Assembly (NCBI GenBank): GCA_943325745.2
Contig: CALPQP020000035.1
Coordinates: 1-7,547, forward strand
From: Gulosibacter massiliensis
GTDB taxonomy: Bacteria; Actinomycetota; Actinomycetes; Actinomycetales; Microbacteriaceae
Length of the DNA: 7,547 nucleotides
Direction of reading: 5' to 3'
The notes under the pieces are model-generated. The model was not told the DNA's origin. It worked only from the letters and a program-made list of their open reading frames with translations, and searched no databases. The first letter of the stretch is position 1; every line of letters begins with the position of its first letter. Positions 1 through 6,253 of the stretch are shown here, in pieces. The translations under genes were made by a program, and so were the position numbers.

Positions 1-659
1 ATCTGAATCGCTTCGGGGTACACCGTGATGGGGAAGAACGTCGCCGAGAACAGGAACATCGGCAGCATGACCATCGGCAACCAGTCCATCTGTTGAAACG
101 TCTTCATGTAGGACGTAAATGCCATCCCGATTGACGCGAAACCCGCAGCAATCAGGATGACCGCGGGGATTGCGAGCATTGCCAGTGGCGACAGAACTAA
201 CCCCATGGTCTGCATGACGATGAGGAATCCGACCGCATACACCCCACCGCGCAACAGCGCGAGTGTGATTTCTCCGAGGGCAACATCCAACGGCCCGAGC
301 GATGTCAGCAGCATCGTCTGATACAACTTGCCGAAGTTGAGTTTGAAGAAAACATTCCACGTTGAATCGTAGATCGCACCGTTCATCGCCGACACGGCAA
401 GAAGCGCGGGGGCGATGTACGCACCGTACGGCACCGACACTCCGTCGACATCGATGGCGCCGATGATTCCGCCGAGGCCAATTCCCATTGACAGCAGGTA
501 GAACACCGGTTCGAAGAAACCACTAAGGACGACCAGGTAATTGTTGGACATCGTTGCCCGAAGTCCTCGTTCGATCACCGCGCGAGCGTTACCGCCGGAC
601 ATCCCACCGAAACGTCGCTTCGGCGCGGTCGCCGCACTGGCCCGGACCGCGGCGGTCAT
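1..659 (-). CDS. ABC-2 type transporter permease, second of the operon (partial, runs off the left edge)
   Basis: Membrane subunit of an ABC exporter, expected to pair with the permease encoded just upstream and the ATPase at 1462-2388. Reading from ATG at 657-659 gives 219 uninterrupted codons before the window ends. ABC-2 permeases are usually about 250-290 residues, so roughly the last 40-60 are missing. The N-terminus is short, basic and cytoplasmic (KRR at about 14-16). Hydrophobic stretches lie near 41-66, 76-92, 124-150, 155-180 and 192-210. The segment LPMFLFSATFFPITVYP (199-215) is the typical ABC-2 motif and matches MPMFLFSGTFFPLSQVP in the neighbouring permease, so the two are paralogues. 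The start overlaps the upstream stop by 4 bases (ATGA), with AAGG at 668-671 as a plausible ribosome site, implying translational coupling. Substrate unknown; lipid, polyketide-type drug or polysaccharide precursor are all possible. The family call is firm and the substrate is open. Confidence 0.88.
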   Translation of the reverse strand, partial: MTAAVRASAATAPKRRFGGMSGGNARAVIERGLRATMSNNYLVVLSGFFEPVFYLLSMGIGLGGIIGAIDVDGVSVPYGAYIAPALLAVSAMNGAIYDSTWNVFFKLNFGKLYQTMLLTSLGPLDVALGEITLALLRGGVYAVGFLIVMQTMGLVLSPLAMLAIPAVILIAAGFASIGMAFTSYMKTFQQMDWLPMVMLPMFLFSATFFPITVYPEAIQ

Positions 660-1465
660 CGCGTCAGCCTTGCGACGAACGCACGCTTCATGAAATATCC
701 CCCGATGACCGCATAGGCAATCAACACAGCGAGGTGCGTTGCAGACAGCCAAATGGGCTCGATTGCGCCGTAGCTGAAAGTTCGACCCAACTGTGTTGCG
801 TGCCAGAGCGGCGAGACCCATCCGACCCACTCGAGCCAGTCGGGAACCTGCGAGAGGGGGAAGAAGGTCCCCGAGAACAAGAACATGGGCATGACCACGA
901 GACGTTGGATTAGAGCGAATTGACCGGTGTCGTCGTCGAGGCTCGCCGCGTAAGCACCCAGTGGTGTGAGGATGGAGAACGCTCCCAGGATGGCGATGGG
1001 AATCATGACCCATCCCGAGGCGAACGGGACCGCTCCGAAAGCGACGAGGAAACCGTAGAAGACGCCTGCGGTGAACGTGAAACGAATCGTCAGATGAACA
1101 AGGAACCCGCCGACGATTTGCCCCGGGGTGATGGGTGTCGCGTGAATCGCAAAAAAGATCTTGTGCCATTTGAACCCGCTGAGCACGGGGTACATGCCCT
1201 CTTCCGCGCCAACCGTCAGGATGGTCGACATGAGCAGAGCGGGGGCGACGAAGACAAGAAACGGGACGCCCTCCATCCCCTCGGGGATGAGATTAGCGAG
1301 GCCGATCCCCAACGCAAGCAGGTACATGAGCGGGTTTGCGAAGGACGACGTCACGACGTAACTGACGTAACCGCGCATTTCGCGCAATCGGAGCTCGGCG
1401 ACGTACCACCAACCCCAGCGACGCGGTTTCTCGGCGTCCGCCTTGATGTCGGCGACGGATGTCAT
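656..1465 (-). CDS. ABC-2 type transporter permease, first of the operon (NodJ/DrrB-like)
   Basis: Integral membrane subunit of an ABC exporter, 269 residues, a normal length for the ABC-2 family. A cytoplasmic N-terminus carries an amphipathic stretch, WWYVAELRLREMRGY (19-33), as usual just before the first helix. Hydrophobic segments lie near 43-60, 68-86, 113-147 (probably two helices), 152-175, 187-205 and 240-258, consistent with six helices. The motif MPMFLFSGTFFPLSQVP (192-208), followed by a WVSPLWHATQLGR-like stretch (216-228), is characteristic of the NodJ/DrrB branch. The C-terminus is basic (KRAFVARLTR), as expected for the inside face. The ATG overlaps the ATPase stop by 4 bases (ATGA), with GGAG at 1475-1478 as ribosome site 9 bases upstream. 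A second, different permease follows immediately, so a heterodimeric channel is likely. NodJ or DrrB function itself is not implied; only the fold and role as exporter permease are supported. Confidence 0.92.
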   Translation of the reverse strand: MTSVADIKADAEKPRRWGWWYVAELRLREMRGYVSYVVTSSFANPLMYLLALGIGLANLIPEGMEGVPFLVFVAPALLMSTILTVGAEEGMYPVLSGFKWHKIFFAIHATPITPGQIVGGFLVHLTIRFTFTAGVFYGFLVAFGAVPFASGWVMIPIAILGAFSILTPLGAYAASLDDDTGQFALIQRLVVMPMFLFSGTFFPLSQVPDWLEWVGWVSPLWHATQLGRTFSYGAIEPIWLSATHLAVLIAYAVIGGYFMKRAFVARLTR

Positions 1466-2388
1466 TCGACGAGACTCCGGCCGGTCAAGCGCAGGAAAAC
1501 GTCCTCCAGCGACGACCTTCGCACGAGGCTCGTCATCGGGTGGTGACCGCGTTTCGTGATTTCTGCGAGATCGCGTTCCCCGTTATCGCTATAGATCAAG
1601 ATGCGGTCGGGCAAGATTTCCTGACGCTCGCCAATATCTGCGATTGATTTCGCGACGGTAGCGTTCTTGTCCGAGCCGTACCGAACTTCGAGGACTTCTT
1701 TGCTCGAATACTCGCGAATGAGTTGCGCGGGCGAACCCTCGGCCATGATGGCACCCTTGTCGACGACCACGATGCGATCGCTCAGTTGTTCGGCTTCGTC
1801 CATATAGTGCGTCGTGAGCACAAGCGTCGTGCCTTGCTCCTTAAGGCGAAACAAACGGTCCCACAGAATGTGTCGGGCCTGCGGGTCAAGTCCCGTCGTC
1901 GGCTCGTCCAGAAGCAGCATCTGGGGATCGTTCATGAGGGAACGAGCAATCGTCAGACGACGCTTCATTCCACCAGAGAGCGGTTCTACCTTGGATTTGG
2001 CGCGATCCGTCAACTGGGCGAATTCGAGCAGTTCATCGGCGCGCTTCGCCACCGCGGCGTGGGACATTCCGAAGAATCGACCGTAGGTAATCAGGTTCTC
2101 GCGAACACGTAATTCCTGATCGAGGTTGTCCTCCTGTGGCACGACACCGAGTTGCGAACGGATTGCCGGCCCGTCGGTGTTGGGGTCCATCCCGAGGACC
2201 TCGAGCGTCCCTGACGTGCGTGTCGACACGGCGGAAATCATCTTCATTGTCGTGGACTTTCCGGCACCGTTGGGGCCAAGGAGTCCGAATGATTCTCCCC
2301 GCTGCACCTCGAACGAAACACCGTCAACGGCAACGAAATCGCCATATTTCTTGGCGATGTTTTCGGCGCGAATCACGGGTACAGACAC
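1462..2388 (-). CDS. ABC transporter ATP-binding protein (DrrA/NodI-like exporter ATPase)
   Basis: Cytoplasmic ATPase subunit, 308 residues, that powers the two permeases encoded downstream. All nucleotide-binding motifs are intact: Walker A GPNGAGKST (38-46, K44), Q-loop Q85 in VVPQEDNLD, signature LSGGM (137-141), Walker B MLLLDEP with D161 and catalytic E162, D-loop GLDP, and switch H194 in TTHYMDEAEQ. The C-terminal extension of about 80 residues ending in SLEDVFLRLTGRSL is typical of the drug-resistance/NodI exporter ATPases (DrrA, CcmA group) rather than importers. The start is GTG at 2386-2388. An in-frame TAA lies only three codons upstream (2395-2397), so no longer start is possible. 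The word TAGGAT at 2397-2402 sits 8 bases before it and could be either a -10 box of a leaderless transcript or an AGGA ribosome site. It is the first gene of a minus-strand operon whose next two starts overlap by ATGA. Transported substrate cannot be told. Confidence 0.94.
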   Translation of the reverse strand: MSVPVIRAENIAKKYGDFVAVDGVSFEVQRGESFGLLGPNGAGKSTTMKMISAVSTRTSGTLEVLGMDPNTDGPAIRSQLGVVPQEDNLDQELRVRENLITYGRFFGMSHAAVAKRADELLEFAQLTDRAKSKVEPLSGGMKRRLTIARSLMNDPQMLLLDEPTTGLDPQARHILWDRLFRLKEQGTTLVLTTHYMDEAEQLSDRIVVVDKGAIMAEGSPAQLIREYSSKEVLEVRYGSDKNATVAKSIADIGERQEILPDRILIYSDNGERDLAEITKRGHHPMTSLVRRSSLEDVFLRLTGRSLVE

Positions 2389-2396
2389 AAAGACTT

Positions 2397-2402
2397 ATCC
2401 TA
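2397..2402 (-). promoter_or_regulatory. TAGGAT box 8 bases before the ATPase GTG: leaderless -10 element or AGGA ribosome site
   Basis: On the minus strand TAGGAT fits the actinobacterial -10 pattern TAnnnT and lies 8 bases from the GTG at 2388, a distance at which transcription could begin at or next to the start codon. The same bases contain AGGA, an acceptable Shine-Dalgarno core 9 bases from the start. No good -35 sequence is visible 17-18 bases further upstream. The two readings cannot be separated from sequence alone. Confidence 0.35.
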
Positions 2403-2440
2403 GTACGGAGGGATGCTTCAGGTTTCGGCGAACCCAAACC

Positions 2441-2469
2441 ATTTAACGCATTCCCGTTAACTCACGCAA
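2441..2469 (-). promoter_or_regulatory. Possible promoter for the ABC-2 exporter operon (TTGCGT-17-TTAAAT)
   Basis: Read on the minus strand, TTGCGT (2464-2469) and TTAAAT (2441-2446) are separated by exactly 17 bases and match three of six and four of six positions of the sigma-70-type consensus. Transcription would start near 2434 and leave a leader of about 46 bases before the GTG. The inverted repeat at 2443-2460 lies over the spacer and part of the -10 box, so a bound protein would block it. This competes with the leaderless reading of the box at 2397-2402. Confidence 0.3.
2443..2460. promoter_or_regulatory. Perfect inverted repeat TTAACG-N6-CGTTAA, operator candidate between two exporter operons
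   Basis: The half-sites TTAACG (2443-2448) and CGTTAA (2455-2460) are exact reverse complements separated by six bases. This 18-bp dyad lies in the 90-bp gap between divergently transcribed exporters, 55 bases from the ATPase start and 18 from the exporter start. The size and symmetry suit a dimeric TetR- or MarR-type repressor, families that commonly control drug exporters. It is too short in the stem and not followed by a T-run, so a terminator is unlikely. No regulator gene is present in the window, so the binding protein is unknown. Confidence 0.45.
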
Positions 2470-2473
2470 AGGA
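2468..2473 (+). promoter_or_regulatory. Ribosome binding site of the half-size ABC exporter
   Basis: AAAGGA lies 5 bases before the ATG at 2479-2481 and supports that start. It directly follows the operator-like dyad, so a protein on the dyad would also sit close to the start of this message. Confidence 0.65.
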
Positions 2474-2478
2474 CGGTC

Positions 2479-4272
2479 ATGTCTTCTCCTCGTTTTGGCG
2501 GATTCCGCCGCGGTGGCGCACCGGTCGACTCGTCCGGACCCAAGGCAACCTTCGGTCAATTAATGCCGTACCTGCTCGAACACAAGCGGATTTTGGGCGT
2601 GGTCATTGTCCTCAGCCTGCTCGGTGCCGCTGCGTCTCTGGGCCAACCGCTTATCGTCGCCCAGGTCATTTCGACCGTGCAAGCGGGCACCGACCTCGGC
2701 TGGCTTGTGCCCGCCCTCATCGCTCTCGTCATCGGAAGCGCGATTCTCTCGAGCGTTCGCCACTACCTGTTGCAGCGAACCGGCGAAAGCGTCGTCCTTT
2801 CGTCCCGGCGCCACCTCGTTGCCCGACTGCTGAACCTGCCAATCAGCCAGTTTGATGCCCGTCGAACCGGCGACCTGGTGTCTCGGGTTGGCGCAGACTC
2901 GACGATGCTGCGCGCCGTTCTCACCCAGGGTTTGGTTGAGGCCATCGGCGGTTTCGTCACGTTCGTCGGTTCCATCATCGCGATGTTGATCATCGACATG
3001 ATCCTTTTTGGCCTCACCTTTTCCGTCGTCGTCAGTTCGATGGTTATCGTCATCGCACTGTCACGCCGAATCCGGGTCTATTCGCGACGCGCCCAAGACC
3101 GTGTCGGCGACCTCACCGCGTCCGTCGAGCGCGCCATCTCCGCAGTTCGGACGGTTCGCGCTGCAAACGCCGTCCAGCGTGAAATCGACACCGTCGATGA
3201 CGATTCGCGTGGAGCGTGGCGTGCGGGGCTCGACGTCGCGCGAATTTCGGCGTTTGTCATTCCGATTTCAGGTATCGCAATGCAAGTGTCGTTCCTCGTC
3301 GTGCTCGGGGTTGGCGGATTCCGCGTCGCGAGCGGCGCAATCGACGTCGCGCAGCTCGTGTCGTTCATCCTTTTCCTGTTCATGATGATCATGCCGCTCG
3401 GCCAGGCAATCGGCGCTTTCACCTCGGTCGCGCAGGCTCTCGGAGCTCTCGGTCGCATTCAAGAGATCATCGACTTGCCGAGCGAATCCGCGAACGACGT
3501 CGTGACGGACACCCTTGGCGGGGAACTTGGCACGGTTGCGATCGAGTTCGACAAGGTCAACTTTGCATACGACCCCGAGACACCAATTTTGACCAACATT
3601 TCGTTCACCGTAAAGACCGGGACTCGCATCGCGTTGGTCGGGCCTAGCGGCTCGGGAAAGTCGACGATTTTGTCTCTCATTGAACGGTTCTACGACCCAC
3701 AATCGGGAACAATTCGCCTCGGAGGGCACGACATTCGCGCACTCGACCGCACCGAACTGCGCTCCGCAATCGGGTACGTCGAACAGGACGCGCCCGTTCT
3801 CGCGGGCTCGATTCGCGACAACCTCATCCTCGGAGCACCGAACGCGACCGACGCGGACTGCCTCGCCGTACTTGACGAAGTGAATCTCGCGAACATCGTT
3901 GACCGAGACGAACGCGGTATTCACTCCCCTGTTGGCGAGGGCGGCGTTCTGCTATCGGGCGGCGAACGTCAACGACTCGCGATCGCCCGCGCTCTCCTTG
4001 CAGCCGCACCAATCCTGTTGCTCGATGAGTCAACATCGAGCCTGGACGGGCTCAACGAACAATTGATGAAGGATGCCATCGACCGTGTCTCTGCGCAGCG
4101 CACACTGATTGTCATCGCGCATCGGCTCTCGACCGTCATCGACAGTGACCAAATTGTGGTTCTCAGCAAGGGTGAAGTCCTCGGGATCGGAACACACGAA
4201 CAACTGTTGACCGTGGTGCCGCTGTACCGCGAGCTAGCGGAGACACAGTTACTCTCTCCTGTAGAGGCCTAA
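2479..4272 (+). CDS. ABC exporter half-transporter with fused membrane and ATPase domains (MsbA/BmrA type)
   Basis: Membrane exporter of 597 residues, normal for a half-transporter that works as a dimer. Residues 1-36 are a cytoplasmic lead-in. Six helices are expected near 38-60, 75-93, 153-172, 174-194, 256-278 and 290-310, with the conserved intracellular segment QFDARRTGDLVSRV (124-137). The nucleotide-binding domain spans about 350-590: A-loop Y364, Walker A GPSGSGKST (388-396, K394), Q-loop Q436 in YVEQDAPVLAGSIRDN, signature LSGGERQR (492-499), Walker B D516 with catalytic E517, D-loop SSLD, and H548 in IAHRLSTV. Since the catalytic glutamate and signature are both canonical and no partner gene lies beside it, a homodimer is likely. 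Such proteins export lipids, drugs or peptides; no peptidase or siderophore-type feature narrows this. The ATG has AAAGGA 5 bases upstream. It is divergent from the ABC-2 operon across an operator-like dyad, and its TAA overlaps the convergent kinase stop. Confidence 0.94.
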   Translation: MSSPRFGGFRRGGAPVDSSGPKATFGQLMPYLLEHKRILGVVIVLSLLGAAASLGQPLIVAQVISTVQAGTDLGWLVPALIALVIGSAILSSVRHYLLQRTGESVVLSSRRHLVARLLNLPISQFDARRTGDLVSRVGADSTMLRAVLTQGLVEAIGGFVTFVGSIIAMLIIDMILFGLTFSVVVSSMVIVIALSRRIRVYSRRAQDRVGDLTASVERAISAVRTVRAANAVQREIDTVDDDSRGAWRAGLDVARISAFVIPISGIAMQVSFLVVLGVGGFRVASGAIDVAQLVSFILFLFMMIMPLGQAIGAFTSVAQALGALGRIQEIIDLPSESANDVVTDTLGGELGTVAIEFDKVNFAYDPETPILTNISFTVKTGTRIALVGPSGSGKSTILSLIERFYDPQSGTIRLGGHDIRALDRTELRSAIGYVEQDAPVLAGSIRDNLILGAPNATDADCLAVLDEVNLANIVDRDERGIHSPVGEGGVLLSGGERQRLAIARALLAAAPILLLDESTSSLDGLNEQLMKDAIDRVSAQRTLIVIAHRLSTVIDSDQIVVLSKGEVLGIGTHEQLLTVVPLYRELAETQLLSPVEA

Positions 4273-4934
4273 GAGAAGTCGGCGTCCGGCGCGAGCGTCG
4301 GCAGGAAGGCGCTGGGGGCGTTAAACCCGTGCGCGAGCATCCCGTTGGATTCGCGCAAATAGCACGTGCCACAGAGCGACTCGTAGGTCACGTTCTCGCC
4401 GTCGATCGCGACCTGGGCGCCGTCAAAAATGAACTGACCATTCACGAGTCGAGCGTTGAACATCGCCTTTCGCCCGCAACGACAAATCGTCTTCAGTTCC
4501 TCGAGAGCGTGTGCGACTTCGAGGAGTCGGCGCGAACCGGGGAAAGCGATCGTCTGAAAATCGGTACGAATTCCATACGCGAGGACCGGAACGTCCTCAA
4601 GAATTGCGATGCGTAAGAGATCGTCGACCTGGTCGACACTGAGGAACTGAGCCTCGTCCAGAAGGAGGCACGCCACATCCTGGCCAGTCGTTGCTTTGGT
4701 TTGAGAACGATACGCGTCGAACATCGTGCGAACATCATCGTTTGGTCCGATGACAAAGTTCACGGCCCGTTCAACACCAAGGCGCGACACGATCAACGCT
4801 TCACCCTTCGTGTCGATGCGAGGCTTCGCAATGAGCACCTGCTGCCCGCGTTCCGCGTAGTTATAGGCAGCCTGGAGCAACGCCGTGCTCTTGCCGCTGT
4901 TCATCGCGCCATATCGGAAATACAACTTCGCCAT
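4269..4934 (-). CDS. tdk: Thymidine kinase, type II (TK1-like)
   Basis: Cytosolic salvage enzyme (EC 2.7.1.21) that phosphorylates thymidine to dTMP with ATP. The 221-residue length fits bacterial type II enzymes. Visible features are the P-loop GAMNSGKST (9-17, K15), Walker B/catalytic segment LLLDEAQF (90-97, with E94 the likely catalytic base), YGIRTDF (120-126), and a zinc-binding lasso with C151 and C153 (CRCG) plus C188 and C191 (CGTC). The substrate-binding loop follows YES at 184-186. I chose the ATG at 4932-4934 because MAKLYFRYGAMNSGKS is the family N-terminus. In-frame GTG codons at 4982 and 4976 would add 14-16 residues unlike the family and collide with the divergent lipoprotein start. 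No Shine-Dalgarno is seen, but TACGCT lies 6 bases upstream. The stop TAG overlaps the convergent exporter TAA by 4 bases (CTAA). No thymidylate synthase gene is in the window. Confidence 0.95.
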   Translation of the reverse strand: MAKLYFRYGAMNSGKSTALLQAAYNYAERGQQVLIAKPRIDTKGEALIVSRLGVERAVNFVIGPNDDVRTMFDAYRSQTKATTGQDVACLLLDEAQFLSVDQVDDLLRIAILEDVPVLAYGIRTDFQTIAFPGSRRLLEVAHALEELKTICRCGRKAMFNARLVNGQFIFDGAQVAIDGENVTYESLCGTCYLRESNGMLAHGFNAPSAFLPTLAPDADFS

Positions 4935-4940
4935 AAGTCG

Positions 4941-4946
4941 AGCGTA
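4941..4946 (-). promoter_or_regulatory. TACGCT box 6 bases before the thymidine kinase ATG, possible leaderless -10 element
   Basis: TACGCT on the minus strand fits TAnnnT and is followed by six bases and then ATG, so a transcript could begin at the start codon. This would explain the lack of any purine-rich ribosome site upstream of the kinase. No convincing -35 hexamer is seen. Confidence 0.35.
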
Positions 4947-4964
4947 CCGAACTGTGCCCGTCCT

Positions 4965-4970
4965 TAGGAT
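4965..4970 (+). promoter_or_regulatory. TAGGAT box 6 bases before the lipoprotein GTG: -10 element or AGGA ribosome site
   Basis: The same hexamer, TAGGAT, that precedes the ABC-2 ATPase start occurs here 6 bases before the GTG at 4977. It can be read as a TAnnnT -10 box for a leaderless message, or its AGGA (4966-4969) as a ribosome site with 7-base spacing. The TAG within it is also the in-frame stop that rules out a longer lipoprotein reading frame. Confidence 0.4.
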
Positions 4971-4976
4971 GGACAC

Positions 4977-5366
4977 GTGCACCGCCTCGCCGCAATCTCA
5001 CTGGTCGGCGGCGTGATGTTCAGCCTAACGGGATGTTCCTCCGATTCGGCTGCTCAATTGGACGACCTGCGTGAGCGGTTTGTCGCGGCGGGTGGGGTGT
5101 GTTCTGATTGGGCTCCACTCGGTAAACCACTCGCGCTTGCTGCACAAACCTGCGCTGAGGGAGCTACCCTCGTCGTGTTCAATTCGACCGAGGACCGTGC
5201 GGATTTCATCAAGTCCGAACTCGAAACAAACGAGCAGATTCGCGCCCGAACGCACGTCATCGTGTCCGAGGACACCTGGCTCGTGATTGACACTCTGGCG
5301 GTCATCGTTCGGGTCATGCCTCCGATGGGTGGCATGATCAGCGGACGCAACGGCGCAAATCCCTAA
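4977..5366 (+). CDS. Small predicted lipoprotein of unknown function
   Basis: Not recognised as a named family. It encodes 129 residues starting at GTG (4977-4979). An in-frame TAG at 4965-4967 excludes a longer start. The N-terminus MHRLAAISLVGGVMFSLTGC is a type II signal peptide with lipobox LTGC (17-20), so C20 should be lipidated and the mature protein of 110 residues anchored to the outer face of the membrane. The mature part starts with a Ser/Ala linker, then a helical LDDLRERFVAAGG, two further cysteines (C42 and C59) that could form a disulfide, then an alternating pattern with likely strands ATLVVFNS (63-70), HVIVSED (93-99) and TWLVIDTLAVIVRVM (100-114). The end is Gly/Met-rich (PPMGGMISGRNG). 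A compact alpha/beta fold is inferred. It stands alone on the plus strand between divergent thymidine kinase and convergent folD, ending 6 bases from the folD stop. Export and lipidation are well supported; no activity can be assigned. Confidence 0.85.
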   Translation: MHRLAAISLVGGVMFSLTGCSSDSAAQLDDLRERFVAAGGVCSDWAPLGKPLALAAQTCAEGATLVVFNSTEDRADFIKSELETNEQIRARTHVIVSEDTWLVIDTLAVIVRVMPPMGGMISGRNGANP

Positions 5367-5372
5367 CTCGGT

Positions 5373-6248
5373 CTACAGAGCGCGTTCCGCAATTTCGACC
5401 ACGTTCTGTAACAGCAGGGCGCGCGTCATGGGCCCAACACCGCCGGGGTTCGGCGACACCCAGGCGGCCACTTCTCGAACATCCACATCGACATCGCCGG
5501 CAATGCGTGTCGTGCCATCGGGATTGGTCACGCGCGAGACACCCACATCCAGAACGATTGCGCCCGGCTTGACGTTGGCTGCCGTCACGATTGAGGGCGA
5601 GCCCGCGGCCGCGATAATGACATCCGCCGCCCGCAGGTGCTCCGCGAGGTTTCGGGTCCCCGTGTGCGTGAGCGTCACGGTGGCGTTGATTTCCTTGCGA
5701 GTGAGAAGAGACCCAATGGGTCGACCGACGGTGATTCCGCGACCGATGACGACGACGTTGAGTCCACTCCACGAAATCCCGTGGCGTTCGACGAGTTCGA
5801 TGACCCCGCGCGGGGTGCACGGCAGCGGTGACGTGATCGGTCCGGACGCTCGATTGACGAGCCGACCGAGGTTCATAGGATGAAGTCCATCGGCGTCCTT
5901 ATTCGGGTCGATGCGTTCAAGAATCGCGTCGGTGTCGAGGTGTTTCGGCAACGGCAACTGGACGATATAGCCGGTGACCTCGTCGTTCGCATTCAATTCG
6001 TCGATCACGGCTTCGATCTCGGCCTGTGTCGCGCGCTCGGGAAGGTCCCGGCGAACCGATGTGATTCCGACCTCGGCGCAGTCCTTGTGCTTGCCGCCCA
6101 CGTACCACTCGGAACCTGGGTCGTGTCCGACCAATACCGTGGCGAGGCCCGGTGTGATGCCCCTCGCGCGAAGCGCGTCAACGCGAACCGTGAGGTCGCT
6201 TTTGATTGCCCCGGCGGTCGCCGTGCCATCCAGCAACCCGGCCGTCAT
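5373..6248 (-). CDS. folD: Bifunctional methylene-THF dehydrogenase / methenyl-THF cyclohydrolase
   Basis: Cytosolic one-carbon enzyme (EC 1.5.1.5 and 3.5.4.9) that interconverts 5,10-methylene-THF and 10-formyl-THF, using NADP in most bacteria. The 291 residues match the family's usual 280-300. The catalytic domain shows [14 protein letters not shown] with Y49 and the catalytic K53, then VQLPLP (96-101), and [11 protein letters not shown] (114-124) with the conserved DADG. PCTPRGV (143-149) precedes the Rossmann domain, whose dinucleotide loop is [11 protein letters not shown] (169-179). This is the actinobacterial form of the usual GRSxIVGxP. Near the C-terminus [16 protein letters not shown] (265-280) is the second FolD signature. 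The ATG at 6246-6248 begins 5 bases after the glyA stop and lacks a strong ribosome site, so translation is probably coupled to glyA. GlyA produces the methylene-THF that FolD consumes. Its TAG stop lies 6 bases from the convergent lipoprotein stop, with no terminator hairpin in between. Confidence 0.97.
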   Translation of the reverse strand: MTAGLLDGTATAGAIKSDLTVRVDALRARGITPGLATVLVGHDPGSEWYVGGKHKDCAEVGITSVRRDLPERATQAEIEAVIDELNANDEVTGYIVQLPLPKHLDTDAILERIDPNKDADGLHPMNLGRLVNRASGPITSPLPCTPRGVIELVERHGISWSGLNVVVIGRGITVGRPIGSLLTRKEINATVTLTHTGTRNLAEHLRAADVIIAAAGSPSIVTAANVKPGAIVLDVGVSRVTNPDGTTRIAGDVDVDVREVAAWVSPNPGGVGPMTRALLLQNVVEIAERAL

Positions 6249-6253
6249 CGGCG

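Noticed and set aside
920..1546. Open frame of 208 codons on the plus strand opposite the first ABC-2 permease
   Set aside because: Composition is charged and low-complexity (Glu/Arg/Asp), with no domain; it is antisense to a clear membrane protein.
2443..2460. Dyad read as a transcription terminator
   Set aside because: It lies between divergent starts where no transcript should end, the stem is only 6 bp and AT-rich, and no T-run follows.
2455..2462. TTAACT (2457-2462) as a -10 box for the fused exporter
   Set aside because: Only three of six positions match the consensus and no -35 element is present 16-18 bases upstream.
2136..2855. Long open frame of 239 codons on the plus strand across the ATPase start and the exporter start
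   Set aside because: It is Arg/Pro/His-rich with no recognisable motif and overlaps two well-supported genes in other frames; a by-product of GC-rich codon use.
3268..3924. Open frame of 218 codons on the minus strand opposite the fused exporter
   Set aside because: No motif, atypical composition, and it lies wholly antisense to the ATPase domain, whose motifs are all intact.
4962..4970. Small palindrome TCCT-T-AGGA upstream of the lipoprotein gene
   Set aside because: Four-base arms are too short to stand out from chance, and the AGGA half is explained as a ribosome site or part of the TAGGAT box.
4935..4982. Longer thymidine kinase starting at GTG 4982 or 4976
   Set aside because: The extra residues do not resemble family N-termini and the start would overlap the divergent lipoprotein start; ATG 4934 gives the standard MAKLYFRYGAMNSGKS beginning.
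6165..6175. GC-rich self-complementary run (CGCG repeats) inside folD
   Set aside because: It encodes the ordinary Arg/Ala-rich stretch ALRARG of FolD and has no T-run; hairpin potential here is expected from base composition.
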